Shown here piece by piece: positions 43,277-52,734 of a DNA stretch of 64,000 nt. Within the stretch, counting starts at the first letter, position 1; each line of letters begins with the position of its first letter. Under the pieces are notes generated by a model. The model saw nothing but the letters and a program-made list of their open reading frames with translations. It did not search any database and was not told the DNA's origin. Where the stretch lies: NCBI RefSeq assembly GCF_025527015.1, contig NZ_JAODIM010000039.1, forward strand, positions 186,001 through 250,000. Reading direction: 5' to 3'. The translations under genes were made by a program, and so were the position numbers. The DNA comes from Winslowiella arboricola (GTDB lineage Bacteria; Pseudomonadota; Gammaproteobacteria; Enterobacterales; Enterobacteriaceae).

Positions 43277-44161
43277 TTAACGGTTTTTCTTCAAGTAACC
43301 AGCCCGGTTACGACCAGCTTCATAACTCATCATGGTAGCACTGTGCTCTATATAATAAATCAGCGTATCCACATCGTTAGTCATACCTGCTTTCATCGGT
43401 GGCTCACCTTTGGTAAACCCCTGATAAACAAAGTCCACCAGAATATCGCGAATCACCGGCTTTAAACTATCCCATTGTGTACGCTCAGGATATTGCCCGG
43501 TCCAGTTATCGTAATTGCTGCGGGCGCGCTGAACATAATCCGGGTAGATAAGTTCAAACAGCCGAACCTGCTGCTGGTGGCTGATGGTGCCGGTGCTGTT
43601 ACGGTTATGGATAACGAACTGGTTGGCCTGTTCGCCTTTTTTGCCTGCGCCTTTGGAGAGCAGTGTGGCCTGATGCGCCGGGATACCGGCCTGCACCAGC
43701 TGATTGTAAACACTGGCTTCGCTACGTTCGCCCATATCGTAGCCACGTCCGAGGGTAACGCCAGATTTCGCATTGCCCGGCCAGTGGATATAACGGCTAA
43801 AGAAGGCTTTGTTTGGTATATCTTTGCCTTCTGCATCAAAGGTCACTTGCCCGGCGCTGACGGTCAGCGTGCCTGAGGAAGGGTGATTATCGACCGGCGC
43901 AGCTGGCGCCGCACTGGCTGGCGGCCGGCCCGGCGCCGTACCACGGAACAGGTGAGTATAAGTTTTGCCATTGACATCTACGATGCCATCAGCGCGCATA
44001 AAGCGCCCCTGAAAGTCTTTAATCGCCTGGATAGTTTTCGGGCCGATTCGCCCGTCATCACGAATTTGCGGGAAGCCATTACGCTGTAATAGCTGCTGAA
44101 CTTTTTTCACATCACCGTATTGGTTTTTACCACCCAACCCCACTGAACCTAAGATACTCAT
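43277..44161 (-). CDS. T6SS effector: peptidoglycan-binding plus lysozyme-like muramidase
   Basis: 294 residues, no signal peptide. Residues ~10-70 are a peptidoglycan-binding type 1 domain (VKKVQQLLQRNGFPQIRDDG, IGPKTIQAIKDFQ). A Pro/Ala linker leads to a lysozyme-like domain ~105-290 with 'VTFDAEGKDI' (candidate catalytic Glu) and 'SGVTLGRGYDMGE', as in VgrG3/pesticin-type muramidases. It sits just after hcp and before two LprI-like genes. Small, without PAAR or VgrG, so Hcp-dependent delivery is likely. Activity is inferred from motifs. Confidence 0.82.
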   Translation of the reverse strand: MSILGSVGLGGKNQYGDVKKVQQLLQRNGFPQIRDDGRIGPKTIQAIKDFQGRFMRADGIVDVNGKTYTHLFRGTAPGRPPASAAPAAPVDNHPSSGTLTVSAGQVTFDAEGKDIPNKAFFSRYIHWPGNAKSGVTLGRGYDMGERSEASVYNQLVQAGIPAHQATLLSKGAGKKGEQANQFVIHNRNSTGTISHQQQVRLFELIYPDYVQRARSNYDNWTGQYPERTQWDSLKPVIRDILVDFVYQGFTKGEPPMKAGMTNDVDTLIYYIEHSATMMSYEAGRNRAGYLKKNR

Positions 44162-44320
44162 TTTATTTCCTCATTTATTATCAGTATTTTGGTAAATCCT
44201 TGTGAAACAGATGCGATTAAATAGCGTTCAGCCCTGGCTTATCTATACCCGAACCTTTACCTGAAGTTATTCGCGCGATTGTGATTCTTTGCGGTTATTT
44301 CTTTTAAAAAAAACAACGGC

Positions 44321-44356
44321 AAAAAAACTGTCCATTCTCCGCAGAGAATGGACAGT
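44321..44356 (-). terminator. Strong terminator after hcp
   Basis: Thirteen-base perfect arms (44327-44339 with 44344-44356), loop cgca, followed on the minus strand by seven T. It begins six bases beyond the hcp stop, so most hcp transcripts would end here and the effector genes beyond receive readthrough only or use their own promoter. Confidence 0.92.
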
Positions 44357-44361
44357 GAGTA

Positions 44362-44844
44362 TTACGCTTCTTTGTTGCCTTTGATGTCCCAGCCAGCGCT
44401 GGTTTCTGCGCCTTTGCCACCGGAAGCGCTCTGCTCCCAGTACTGCTGTTTCACTTTAGCTGCCTGGAAAGCATAGGTTGTGCCCAGGGTGTCGTCGTGT
44501 TCTGAACCAACGAACTGCACAGAAGTCACCAGCACGTCTTCCAGGGTAATGCGGGTATATTCAACCTGCGTACCGCCAGCTTTAGCCACTGAAACTTCAA
44601 CTTTGGCCACGTGTTTGCCGCTTGCACAGTTTTTCAGAATTGCAGTCACTGCTTTATCGATTTTGGCGTTAACGCTCAGATCGTTAAAGTTTACTTTACC
44701 CGCACCGCCGCCGCCGCCGGTTGCCATATTACCTGGCTGTGAAGCACCCCAGGAGAAAGAACTGATATCAATCCATCCGGTGTGATTAGAGTCTTTAGAC
44801 TCACCAGTAATACCGTCAACCTTCAAATACATATCAATAGCCAT
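44362..44844 (-). CDS. hcp: Hcp (TssD) tube protein
   Basis: 160 residues, starting MAIDMYLKVDGITGESKD. Hcp marks: 'GWIDISSFSWGASQP', 'VNFNDLSVNAKIDKAV', 'YTRITLEDVLVTSVQFVGSE'. It forms the hexameric tube inside the sheath and can carry small effectors. A strong terminator lies right behind it and a 380-base gap in front of it, so it may be an independent, highly expressed unit. Closest gene beyond is the lysozyme-like effector. Confidence 0.96.
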   Translation of the reverse strand: MAIDMYLKVDGITGESKDSNHTGWIDISSFSWGASQPGNMATGGGGGAGKVNFNDLSVNAKIDKAVTAILKNCASGKHVAKVEVSVAKAGGTQVEYTRITLEDVLVTSVQFVGSEHDDTLGTTYAFQAAKVKQQYWEQSASGGKGAETSAGWDIKGNKEA

Positions 44845-45148
44845 AGTTATCTACTCTTGTTTAGTTAACATTGTTGCTTTCGGAGAAAAGCATCCATATG
44901 GCAAACAGGAAAGCATGGGGCTAAATAAAACCATCCATATTTTACCTCTGCCTCAACCTGATCATCTTAAATAAGCTAATCAGGATCACTGGCGCGTTAA
45001 TAAGACCAACCCGCCAGCTTGCCTCAATATCTGAAATATCCAAATCAGATGAGGCGAATAAACACAAGGCCAGTGAATGGCCGGGCTTTATTTGTGAAAA
45101 TTCGAAACATCTGACGCTACAGGAGACTCAATTGAGGAAAAAGATTAC
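44845..45148. promoter_or_regulatory. hcp upstream region, no gene
   Basis: Some 300 bases between hcp and the REP-like pair. No open frame of note. AT-rich stretches 40-150 bases before hcp could hold a promoter for hcp, which the terminator behind it also suggests, but I find no clear -35/-10 pair. Confidence 0.35.
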
Positions 45149-45218
45149 ACGGGCGGCGAGAACGCCGCCCCTACATAAGTCTGTATTTTCCAGTAGGGGC
45201 GGCGTTCTCGCCGCCCGT
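45149..45218. repeat. REP-like inverted pair after tssC
   Basis: Two opposed copies with perfect 26-base arms (45149-45174 and 45193-45218), each holding the inner palindrome gggcggcgagaacgccgccc. It is nine bases beyond the tssC stop and may form a very stable hairpin that stops or protects the tssABC message. Confidence 0.92.
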
Positions 45219-45226
45219 ACCAGGTA

Positions 45227-46726
45227 TTACACTTCGCTGGATTTCAGCGATGGCAGTTTGGAAACCAGACGCAGGGAAACGGTCAGGCCTTCCAGCTGAT
45301 AGTGCGGACGCAGGAAGAACTTAGCGGTGTAGTAACCCGGGTTGTCCTCAATCTCTTCGACCTGCACTTCGGCAGCTGCCAGCGGCTTACGCGATTTGGT
45401 CTCTTGTGAGGAGTTGGCCGGATCGCCATCGACATAGTTCATCACCCAGTCATTCAGCCAGCGCTCCATCTCATCGCGCTCACGGAAAGAACCGATTTTG
45501 TCACGCACAATACACTTCAGGTAATGCGCGAAACGACAACAGGCGAACAGGTATGGCAGACGCGCCGCCAGACGGGCATTGGCCGTCGCATCGGCATCAT
45601 AGTACTCGGCAGGTTTCTGCAGTGACTGAGCGCCAATAAAGGCGGCAAAGTCAGAGTTTTTACGATGCACCAGCGGCATAAAGCCGTTCTGCGCCAGTTC
45701 GGCCTCGCGGCGGTCACTGATAGCGATTTCGGTAGGACATTTCATATCCACACCGCCATCGTCGCTCGGGAAGGTGTGGCATGGCAGGTTCTCTACCGCA
45801 CCGCCGGATTCAACACCGCGAATCGAAGTACACCAGCCATACTCTTTAAATGAGCGGTTGATGTTGGTTGCCATCGCATAAGCAGCGTTGGTCCAGGTAT
45901 AGTTGCTATGGTTAGCGCCATCGGTCTCTTCTTCAAAATCAAAGCTGTCGACCGGATTGGTGCGGATACCGTAGGGCAGACGCGACAGGAAACGCGGCAT
46001 CACCAGCCCCAGATAGCGGGCATCTTCCGATTCGCGCAGACTACGCCATGCAGCATATTCGGAGTTCTGGAAGATTTTGGTCAGATCACGTGGATTAGCC
46101 AGCTCCTGCCAGGATTCCATCTGCATTACGCTCGGTGCGGTACCGGCGATAAATGGACAGTGGGCAGCCGCGCCGATGCGCGCCAGCTCGGCCAGCATCT
46201 CCACGTCCTGCGGGCTATGGTCGAAGTAGTAATCGCCTACCAGGCAGCCAAACGGTTCGCCACCAAACTGGCCGTACTCTTCTTCATAGATTTTCTTAAA
46301 CAGCGGGCTCTGGTCCCAGCCGACGCCTTTATAGCGCTTCAGCGTGCGGCCCAGCTCCTGCTTGGAGATGCTCATAAAGCGGATTTTCAGCATCTCGTCA
46401 GTTTCAGTGTTATTCACCAGGTGATGCAGACCACGCCATGCACCTTCCAGCTTCTGAAACTCTTCATGGTGAATAATCTGGTTCACCTGTTTTGACAGTT
46501 TCTCGTCAATTTCACCGATCAGCGCCTGAATGGTGCGGTAAGCATCATCAGAGACAGTAACGGTATTTTCCAGCGCCTGCTGCGCCAGGGTTTTCACCGC
46601 GCTTTCGACCGCAGTACGCGCCTGATCGGTTTTTGGCCGGAACTCTTTATTCAGCAGTGCACTGAATTCATCTTCGGTATAAGCCGGTGCATTCTGTGGT
46701 TGCTGCTGTTGAGAAGATTGGCTCAT
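45227..46726 (-). CDS. tssC: TssC sheath protein, large subunit
   Basis: 499 residues. Marks: 'FQKLEGAWRGLHHLVNNTET', 'FGGEPFGCLVGDYYFDH', 'GTAPSVMQMESWQELANPRD', 'RFLSRLPYG', 'AYAMATNINRSFKEYGWCTS'. With TssB it builds the contractile sheath. Starts three bases after tssB; a REP-like hairpin follows. Confidence 0.96.
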   Translation of the reverse strand: MSQSSQQQQPQNAPAYTEDEFSALLNKEFRPKTDQARTAVESAVKTLAQQALENTVTVSDDAYRTIQALIGEIDEKLSKQVNQIIHHEEFQKLEGAWRGLHHLVNNTETDEMLKIRFMSISKQELGRTLKRYKGVGWDQSPLFKKIYEEEYGQFGGEPFGCLVGDYYFDHSPQDVEMLAELARIGAAAHCPFIAGTAPSVMQMESWQELANPRDLTKIFQNSEYAAWRSLRESEDARYLGLVMPRFLSRLPYGIRTNPVDSFDFEEETDGANHSNYTWTNAAYAMATNINRSFKEYGWCTSIRGVESGGAVENLPCHTFPSDDGGVDMKCPTEIAISDRREAELAQNGFMPLVHRKNSDFAAFIGAQSLQKPAEYYDADATANARLAARLPYLFACCRFAHYLKCIVRDKIGSFRERDEMERWLNDWVMNYVDGDPANSSQETKSRKPLAAAEVQVEEIEDNPGYYTAKFFLRPHYQLEGLTVSLRLVSKLPSLKSSEV

Positions 46727-46729
46727 TGC

Positions 46730-47263
46730 TTACTCCTCGTCAGATTTGGTTGGCTGCTCATCGCCTTTCGGCAGATGGGACAGCGATTTCAGCAGGGTCG
46801 GATCCTGCAGAATTTTATTAATCAGCTCTTCCGCGCCGTTTTTACCGTCCATATAGGTCAGCAGGTTAGCCAGCTGGGTACGCGCTTCCAGCAGGTTGCG
46901 CAGTGGCTCCACATTGCGGGCAACCGCATCCGGCGAGAAATCTTCAATGCTGTTAAATGTCAGATCGACATTCAGACGGCCTTCCCCGGTCAGGGTATTT
47001 TCAGCATTGAACGCCACGCGTGGTTTCAGTGATTTCATTCTTTCGTCGAAATTGTCGATATCAATTTCGAGGAACTTGCGCTCATCCACGGCAGGCTGGT
47101 TTTCTACCGGCTTACCGACCAGATCGGCCATCACGCCCATAACAAAAGGAAGCTGAATTTTGCGTTCGGCGCCATAGACTTCGACGTCGTATTCAATCTG
47201 CACGCGGGGTGCGCGATTGCGGGCGATAAATTTCTGCCCGCTGCGGGATTTATTTCCTGCCAT
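46730..47263 (-). CDS. tssB: TssB sheath protein, small subunit
   Basis: 177 residues. Marks: 'APRVQIEYDVEVYGAERKIQ', 'LPFVMGVMADLVG', 'FLEIDIDNFDERMKSLKPRV', 'DLTFNSIEDFSPDAVARNV'. Forms a heterodimer with TssC and carries the helix on which TagJ may act. Confidence 0.96.
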   Translation of the reverse strand: MAGNKSRSGQKFIARNRAPRVQIEYDVEVYGAERKIQLPFVMGVMADLVGKPVENQPAVDERKFLEIDIDNFDERMKSLKPRVAFNAENTLTGEGRLNVDLTFNSIEDFSPDAVARNVEPLRNLLEARTQLANLLTYMDGKNGAEELINKILQDPTLLKSLSHLPKGDEQPTKSDEE

Positions 47264-47336
47264 GGTATTCTCCAGGGGATTACACGGTGAAAAATTAGCT
47301 GTGGCGGAATCGCTCCAGACAGCCTGATTTCAGGGA

Positions 47337-48365
47337 TTAGTTGTCACGACGGCCGAAAATAGTTTCCAGTTGATGGACTCCATCCGGGGCCAGATCACGA
47401 ATTATTTCCATAAAGTCCATTGCAACCATGCGCTGGACACGTTCAATCATCAGCGGCGCCGGATGGCTGGGTTCATGCTGAACAAAGTACTGTTTAACCT
47501 TTTCCAGCATCAGCTGGGCATCATCGCGCGAGGCGAGATTTACGCTGCGCCAGTCCTGCTGCGGCTGACGGCTTTTACTGCTGGCAGCCGGAGCGGCACT
47601 CGGTTCGGGCTGACTGTCCGCACCTTCTGACAAGGTCGGGAGCAGCGCGGTCACATCGGTGGTCTGACTGACCTGTGTCACCAGTTGCAGGGTGCGCAGT
47701 AGCTGCGTCATCTCCGGCACGCCGCTGCCACTCAGTTTTTCTGTCAGGAAGCTGCGCAATGTTTCCAGTGACGCCACAATCTGCGGCACCGCCTCAACGC
47801 CAGGCATGCCGCCTTGCGCCAGCTCATCCATCAGCCGGGTACGGCCACCAGGATACTCGCTCAGGCCCGCTTTACTGCCATCCAGCAGCGCCGCGGCATC
47901 ACGCAGGGTAATGGCATCGGCCGCGCTGCGTAACAGCGCCGACTGGCGTACCGCGGCGGTCAGGCTGGAGTTGTCGCCAAGCTCCGCCAGCGCATTAATG
48001 CGGAAAAAGGGGTCGGCTTCACCGTCATACCACAGCTCAGGAAACAGTCCGTCCCAGTAGTTCTGCAACGACTGATTAATCAGGTGCAGGCCGCTGGCGT
48101 AACCCGGCAGCCCTTTCAGCTGAGTCCAGGCTCGCGTCAGCGCCAGCATTACGCGTAAATCTTTGGTGCGCGTCAGCAGGCCAGTAGCGAGCTTCTCCAC
48201 TTTGTTCCAGTCAGCAGGTTCAGCCGGGATAATCGTGTCACCGAATTGCTGTTCCGCTTTGCCCTGACTGGCCTGATCCATCGCCATAAAGTCAGCGTCA
48301 TATTCCAGATTCTCCCCGCAGGGTGAATCGCTGCTTACCGGCTCCAGTAAGGTATCTGTATTCAT
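47337..48365 (-). CDS. tssA: TssA
   Basis: 342 residues with the ImpA N-terminal domain (SPCGENLEYDADFMAMDQAS, WNKVEKLATGLLTRTKDLRV, NYWDGLFPE). The C-terminal part is short (SHPAPLMIERVQRMVAMDFM EII), typical of the TssA class with a brief C-terminal domain. TssA primes and crowns sheath and tube assembly. Seventy-three bases upstream of tssB. Confidence 0.93.
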   Translation of the reverse strand: MNTDTLLEPVSSDSPCGENLEYDADFMAMDQASQGKAEQQFGDTIIPAEPADWNKVEKLATGLLTRTKDLRVMLALTRAWTQLKGLPGYASGLHLINQSLQNYWDGLFPELWYDGEADPFFRINALAELGDNSSLTAAVRQSALLRSAADAITLRDAAALLDGSKAGLSEYPGGRTRLMDELAQGGMPGVEAVPQIVASLETLRSFLTEKLSGSGVPEMTQLLRTLQLVTQVSQTTDVTALLPTLSEGADSQPEPSAAPAASSKSRQPQQDWRSVNLASRDDAQLMLEKVKQYFVQHEPSHPAPLMIERVQRMVAMDFMEIIRDLAPDGVHQLETIFGRRDN

Positions 48366-48389
48366 CGGATTACCTGTGCATCAGACAAT

Positions 48390-49097
48390 TTAGTTAAACA
48401 TCGGCGGGTAGAGACCGTTACGACCCGGTCGCGCGCCCCCGGCGGGGTCAAACAGCAGTGAAAACAGCTGGCCGGTAAAGTTGCCGCTATGCACATGGGT
48501 GTACAGCGGGTAACCGTCACTCTGATTGGTCCACCAGAAACTGGTGTAGTGCTGCGGCGAGAAGCAGTCTGAAACCTGCTGCCAGCTCAGGGTGCACTGC
48601 TGCTCGTCATGACCAATGATATCCAGAATATCTGACGACGTTTCTGCTGCGGGTTCCGCCAGCGGCGGCAGCCCCAACAGCACGCTGTCCAGTTGTTCGG
48701 CCGAGTAACCGTTGCGCACGGCATGATGCAGAGTGCCGCCCAGCTGGCGATACCACTCGCCTGACGCGGGTAAAATTTTGTCGGACCAGTGCTGCGGCGA
48801 GAAAAAACGTTGCGCGCAGAGAGGATATTGTCGCCCGACGCTGTCGCGCCCTGGCATCAGACAGCCCATCTGCACCAGCTGACTCCCCAGCATCGGCGGC
48901 ACAACAAAATTCCAGACGGGTGCATGACCGAACGGGCGACTGACTTCCTGCCGCTCCGTCGCGTTCTGCCAGTTAAGCAGTCCTACCTGGAACCAGTGTC
49001 CCCATTGATTCTTCAGCACCTCCGGAAAGCGGCGCTGCAAAAAATCGCCGGCACTGGGCAACTTCCCGTACCAGCCAATTGCAGGGTAGTGACTCAT
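48390..49097 (-). CDS. tagF: TagF
   Basis: 235 residues from the ATG at 49097 (AAAGGA upstream). Marks: 'IGWYGKLPSAGDFLQRRFPE', 'VWNFVVPPMLGSQLVQMGCL', 'MPGRDSVGRQYPL' and 'SDGYPLYTHVHSGNFTGQLF'. TagF proteins repress T6SS after translation, alongside the kinase/FHA pathway found here. It starts 11 bases after the tssM stop. Confidence 0.92.
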   Translation of the reverse strand: MSHYPAIGWYGKLPSAGDFLQRRFPEVLKNQWGHWFQVGLLNWQNATERQEVSRPFGHAPVWNFVVPPMLGSQLVQMGCLMPGRDSVGRQYPLCAQRFFSPQHWSDKILPASGEWYRQLGGTLHHAVRNGYSAEQLDSVLLGLPPLAEPAAETSSDILDIIGHDEQQCTLSWQQVSDCFSPQHYTSFWWTNQSDGYPLYTHVHSGNFTGQLFSLLFDPAGGARPGRNGLYPPMFN

Positions 49098-49108
49098 CGT
49101 GATGTCCT

Positions 49109-52100
49109 TTAAGGGCAAGAGAACCCGGGAAGCTGAAACGGGTTGCGAATACTGTTGGGAGTAAACTCCAGTGTGACCTGATGGCCATCCAGCGAGAAGG
49201 TGGCCTGACGACTCAGGCTACCGCTGCCTGCGGCCTGTCGCGCCTGATCAAACAGGCGGTTCAGCGCCCAGGGACCGTTGGTCACCAGCGTCGAAGTGGT
49301 GCCATTCGCCAGTCCCAGTGACAGGCGTACCTGACTGGTGCCGCCACTGCCTGGCCAGCTCATCAGTTGCTGAGCCTGCGGGCCGTGGCTGTAGCGCAGC
49401 AACTGACCATCCACATCCAGCGTCATCGACAGAATATCGTTATCCATCCGCACAGTGCGGATGGTGACGCGGAATGACGGCGTGGTGGCGCCATTGGCAA
49501 AGAAAGCATCACGAATGCTTTGTGCCTGCTGGAACGGGCGTAACACGCTCTCGCCGCCTGGCAGGGTTTTACCGTCAATGCCCGGCGCAATGCGCCAGCG
49601 CGCCTGAGTGGTGTCGACTTTTCCGGCCAGATTGTCACGGAAGAAAGTGTCCATCAGCCCGCTACCCGGCGCAAACATGCGCGCCAGATCGTCTGGCGTG
49701 ACTTCGGTACGCGCACTGCGCACCAGCGGATAGCGTCCGGCAATCGCCTGGCGGCAGAAACCGCCAACTTCCACATCAACCCGCTTGCGCATATTGTCCA
49801 GCTGGCGACGCTGCGTATCGGCGCTGGCGCCCACGGCAAGATTAGAGAACATGCCCTGCAGCGAACCTGGCAGGCGACCCGCGCTGGCCTGCAGACGACT
49901 AATCGCTTCGCCGTTTGGCGCAGGCATCCCGCTGTTCGCGGCATCCTGTACGGCGGTCAGGTAACGATAGAGGTCGTCAACCTGTTTAATAAAGTCATCA
50001 AACACAATGGCTTTCCCGCCTTCCTGCAACGGCTGCGCCAGTTCCAGCAGCGATGCATAGTGTTGTGTCACCTTCTGTTCCGGCGTTTGCGGTTCAGCAG
50101 CGCTGTTGCTGTCGCGCGCACCAAACAGTGAGCGCAGCGTTCGGGTGGCGCTGTTATCGGTGTCAGCTTTTTTGCCCTGATCCTGCGGCACCTCACTCTT
50201 TTCCAGCACCAGATAGCGACTGATGCCGGTGACCAGCTGACGCAGCGGTGAGTTGCTGGCGGAGAGCAGACGCGCACTGTTGATACGCTGTGACAAATTG
50301 GCAATGTTGTTCAGTTCGAGATCCTGCAACAAACCATCCCACTGGCGGATATAGTCATCCATATACAGCTGACGCACGACATTGTCGGTCTGGGCTTTAT
50401 CACCATCTCTGGTGGCGCTGCCCAGCACCCAGACATCATCGGCATACAGCGCCGCGGTGACGTTGTCGATCTGCTTGTCAAAACTGTTCCAGTAGCCGTC
50501 GGGGGTATATAAACCGGGGATACCTTCACTCAGCGGCTTGCCGCTTTTGCGGGTAAAAACCAGCTCACTCTGCGGCCCTCCCAGCGCCGCCAGAGAAACC
50601 GGTTTCAGGTTGTCATCATGCTCCAGCAGACGCTTCAGGCGACCGTAAACCCGGTCGGATAACGGCATGCGGGCAATCAGCGCCTGTTCGCGGGCAATCA
50701 GTCCGTCATCTTTCGCATAAGGCGATGACTGGATCTGCGTTTCCAGTAGCTGGGACAGATGCCATTCCAGCTGGCGCAGCTGCTCGCGGGTGACGTTCTG
50801 CGGCAGGGTGCGTTGCAGATTCAGCATCACCCAGGTATGGATAAACTTACCGTCATAGTGTTTTGGCTGATACAGCATCTGATAGGCTTTCAGCGCTTCA
50901 TAACTGAAATCGGCGTCACTGCCGTCATCACTGCGCAACCAGCCAGTAATTTGCTGCGCCACCTGCGGCAACAGCAGTTGCTTCAGCGCTTTCTGATACA
51001 GCGCGCTGGTGGCATCACTGACTTCGCCACCGCGATACAGCCCCATACGTCGGGTCAGCGGTGGGTTATTGATATCGAACTGTTCACTTTCCGGCAGATG
51101 CAGCAGGCTGTTCAGGTAAGGCAACAACGCAAACAGATCGCTGAGGTTGCCGGCCTGTAATGACTGTCCCTGCTGGTTCACGGTCGGCACTTTGCCGGAG
51201 ACTTCCTGCAGATAGTTACGGTTATGGTTGTAGCTGATAAACCAGAGGATAGCGGCAATCATCAGCGCCAGGCTCAGCAGCAGATAACCTGACCACAACA
51301 CCGCGCGGTTCCGCAGTTCCCACCAGCGGTTACTGCCTGCCAGACCCGACTCCGGGAACACCACATTTTCCAGCACATCGCGCAGGAAGAAGCTTTGTCC
51401 TTTTACCGGCGGCACCGGCCCACTCTGCTGATGTTGTGGCCCGGCGCCCCACTCAGTGGCTTTATTGCCGCTGTCACTGCTGGGCAGATTCAGCGCACGA
51501 TTAAGCTCACCCATCACTTTGTCAAACGGCTGGCCCTCCTGAGTACCGCTGGCGAAGTAAATACCGCGCGCGGACAGCGAGGTCTCAAAACCGGAGTGGG
51601 CGAAGATTTGCGTCAGATAGTCACTGAGCAGCGGACGCAGCGCAGAGAACTCCTGCGGGAACAGATAGCTTTCGGCACGCGCCTTGCCATCACGCTCCAT
51701 CAGCATCACATCGGCAAGGCCGGCATCAAGACGCTGCTGCAGTAAGCTATATTCATGCTCAAACGCTACCTGCAGATCGAAATTGCCGCTTTTCAGCTCC
51801 GCCCACGGGAAAGTGAATCCCCAGACCTGATCGCGTTTAGCTTTATCGAAGCTGTCGAAATAGGCGGTAAAGCCTTGCAGTAGATCGGTTTTCGTCACCA
51901 GCACATACACCGGGAAGCGAATGCCCAGCTGTTCGTGCAGCTCCAGCAAACGCTGACGCAGTGCGCTGGCCTGCTGGCGACGCTGTTCCGCGCTCAGGGT
52001 AAGCAGGTCCGAGACGCTGATGGTGATAATCGCGCCGTTAACTGGCTGGCGGGCACGATATTTTTTTAGCAGTGAGACAAACTTGTTCCACTCGCTGGCG

Positions 52101-52732
52101 TCCTGTTCACGCTGACTTTCCTGGGTGGTGTAACGTCCGGCGGTATCCAGCAGCACCGCTTCATTGGTAAACCACCAGTCACAGTTTCGCGTGCCGCCAA
52201 TGCCGCGTAACGCGGTCTTGCCAAAGCGATCCGCCAGCGGAAAATGCAGGCCGGAGTTCACCAGTGCGGTGGTTTTACCGGCGCCGGGTGCGCCAATAAT
52301 CACATACCACGGCAGCTGATAAAGATACTGGCGGCTGAAGCGACGCATCCACGAGGGTTTTTTACGCCCGGAGGTACCGCTGAAGTGGGCTTTTCTCAGC
52401 AGCTGCGAGGCTTCGCTGAAACGCTGCGCCAGCGCCTGCTCTTCATCATTCAGCAGCGGCGTATCGCCGTCGGCGCTCTCCTGCTTGCTCAGGCTGCTGA
52501 CCAGTTTGCGGTTCAGCCAGGCATTGTGCAGGCGCGGGATCACCTGTCCGAAGCCCCAGACCAGATACAGCAACCCGATACTGATCTGACGGTTCATCTC
52601 CGGTTCTAACGGGCTGGAGCCATTAATGGCAAATAACGGCCCCACCACCCAGATAATAAATGACAGCGCAGTGATGCCGAGGAAACCCCAAAGCAAACGG
52701 CTGGAGAGTATGGAAAAAAGCGTATTCATCAT
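49109..52732 (-). CDS. tssM: TssM (IcmF-like) inner-membrane protein
   Basis: 1207 residues. Two N-terminal TM segments (~12-34 and ~50-65), a cytoplasmic GTPase-like domain with an intact Walker A GAPGAGKTT (147-155), a third TM near ~470 (WSGYLLLSLALMIAAILWFI), and a large periplasmic part ending in the TssM C-terminal domain. With TssJ and TssL it forms the trans-envelope complex. The intact Walker motif is worth noting, as some TssM lack it. Confidence 0.96.
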   Translation of the reverse strand: MMNTLFSILSSRLLWGFLGITALSFIIWVVGPLFAINGSSPLEPEMNRQISIGLLYLVWGFGQVIPRLHNAWLNRKLVSSLSKQESADGDTPLLNDEEQALAQRFSEASQLLRKAHFSGTSGRKKPSWMRRFSRQYLYQLPWYVIIGAPGAGKTTALVNSGLHFPLADRFGKTALRGIGGTRNCDWWFTNEAVLLDTAGRYTTQESQREQDASEWNKFVSLLKKYRARQPVNGAIITISVSDLLTLSAEQRRQQASALRQRLLELHEQLGIRFPVYVLVTKTDLLQGFTAYFDSFDKAKRDQVWGFTFPWAELKSGNFDLQVAFEHEYSLLQQRLDAGLADVMLMERDGKARAESYLFPQEFSALRPLLSDYLTQIFAHSGFETSLSARGIYFASGTQEGQPFDKVMGELNRALNLPSSDSGNKATEWGAGPQHQQSGPVPPVKGQSFFLRDVLENVVFPESGLAGSNRWWELRNRAVLWSGYLLLSLALMIAAILWFISYNHNRNYLQEVSGKVPTVNQQGQSLQAGNLSDLFALLPYLNSLLHLPESEQFDINNPPLTRRMGLYRGGEVSDATSALYQKALKQLLLPQVAQQITGWLRSDDGSDADFSYEALKAYQMLYQPKHYDGKFIHTWVMLNLQRTLPQNVTREQLRQLEWHLSQLLETQIQSSPYAKDDGLIAREQALIARMPLSDRVYGRLKRLLEHDDNLKPVSLAALGGPQSELVFTRKSGKPLSEGIPGLYTPDGYWNSFDKQIDNVTAALYADDVWVLGSATRDGDKAQTDNVVRQLYMDDYIRQWDGLLQDLELNNIANLSQRINSARLLSASNSPLRQLVTGISRYLVLEKSEVPQDQGKKADTDNSATRTLRSLFGARDSNSAAEPQTPEQKVTQHYASLLELAQPLQEGGKAIVFDDFIKQVDDLYRYLTAVQDAANSGMPAPNGEAISRLQASAGRLPGSLQGMFSNLAVGASADTQRRQLDNMRKRVDVEVGGFCRQAIAGRYPLVRSARTEVTPDDLARMFAPGSGLMDTFFRDNLAGKVDTTQARWRIAPGIDGKTLPGGESVLRPFQQAQSIRDAFFANGATTPSFRVTIRTVRMDNDILSMTLDVDGQLLRYSHGPQAQQLMSWPGSGGTSQVRLSLGLANGTTSTLVTNGPWALNRLFDQARQAAGSGSLSRQATFSLDGHQVTLEFTPNSIRNPFQLPGFSCP

Positions 52733-52734
52733 CC

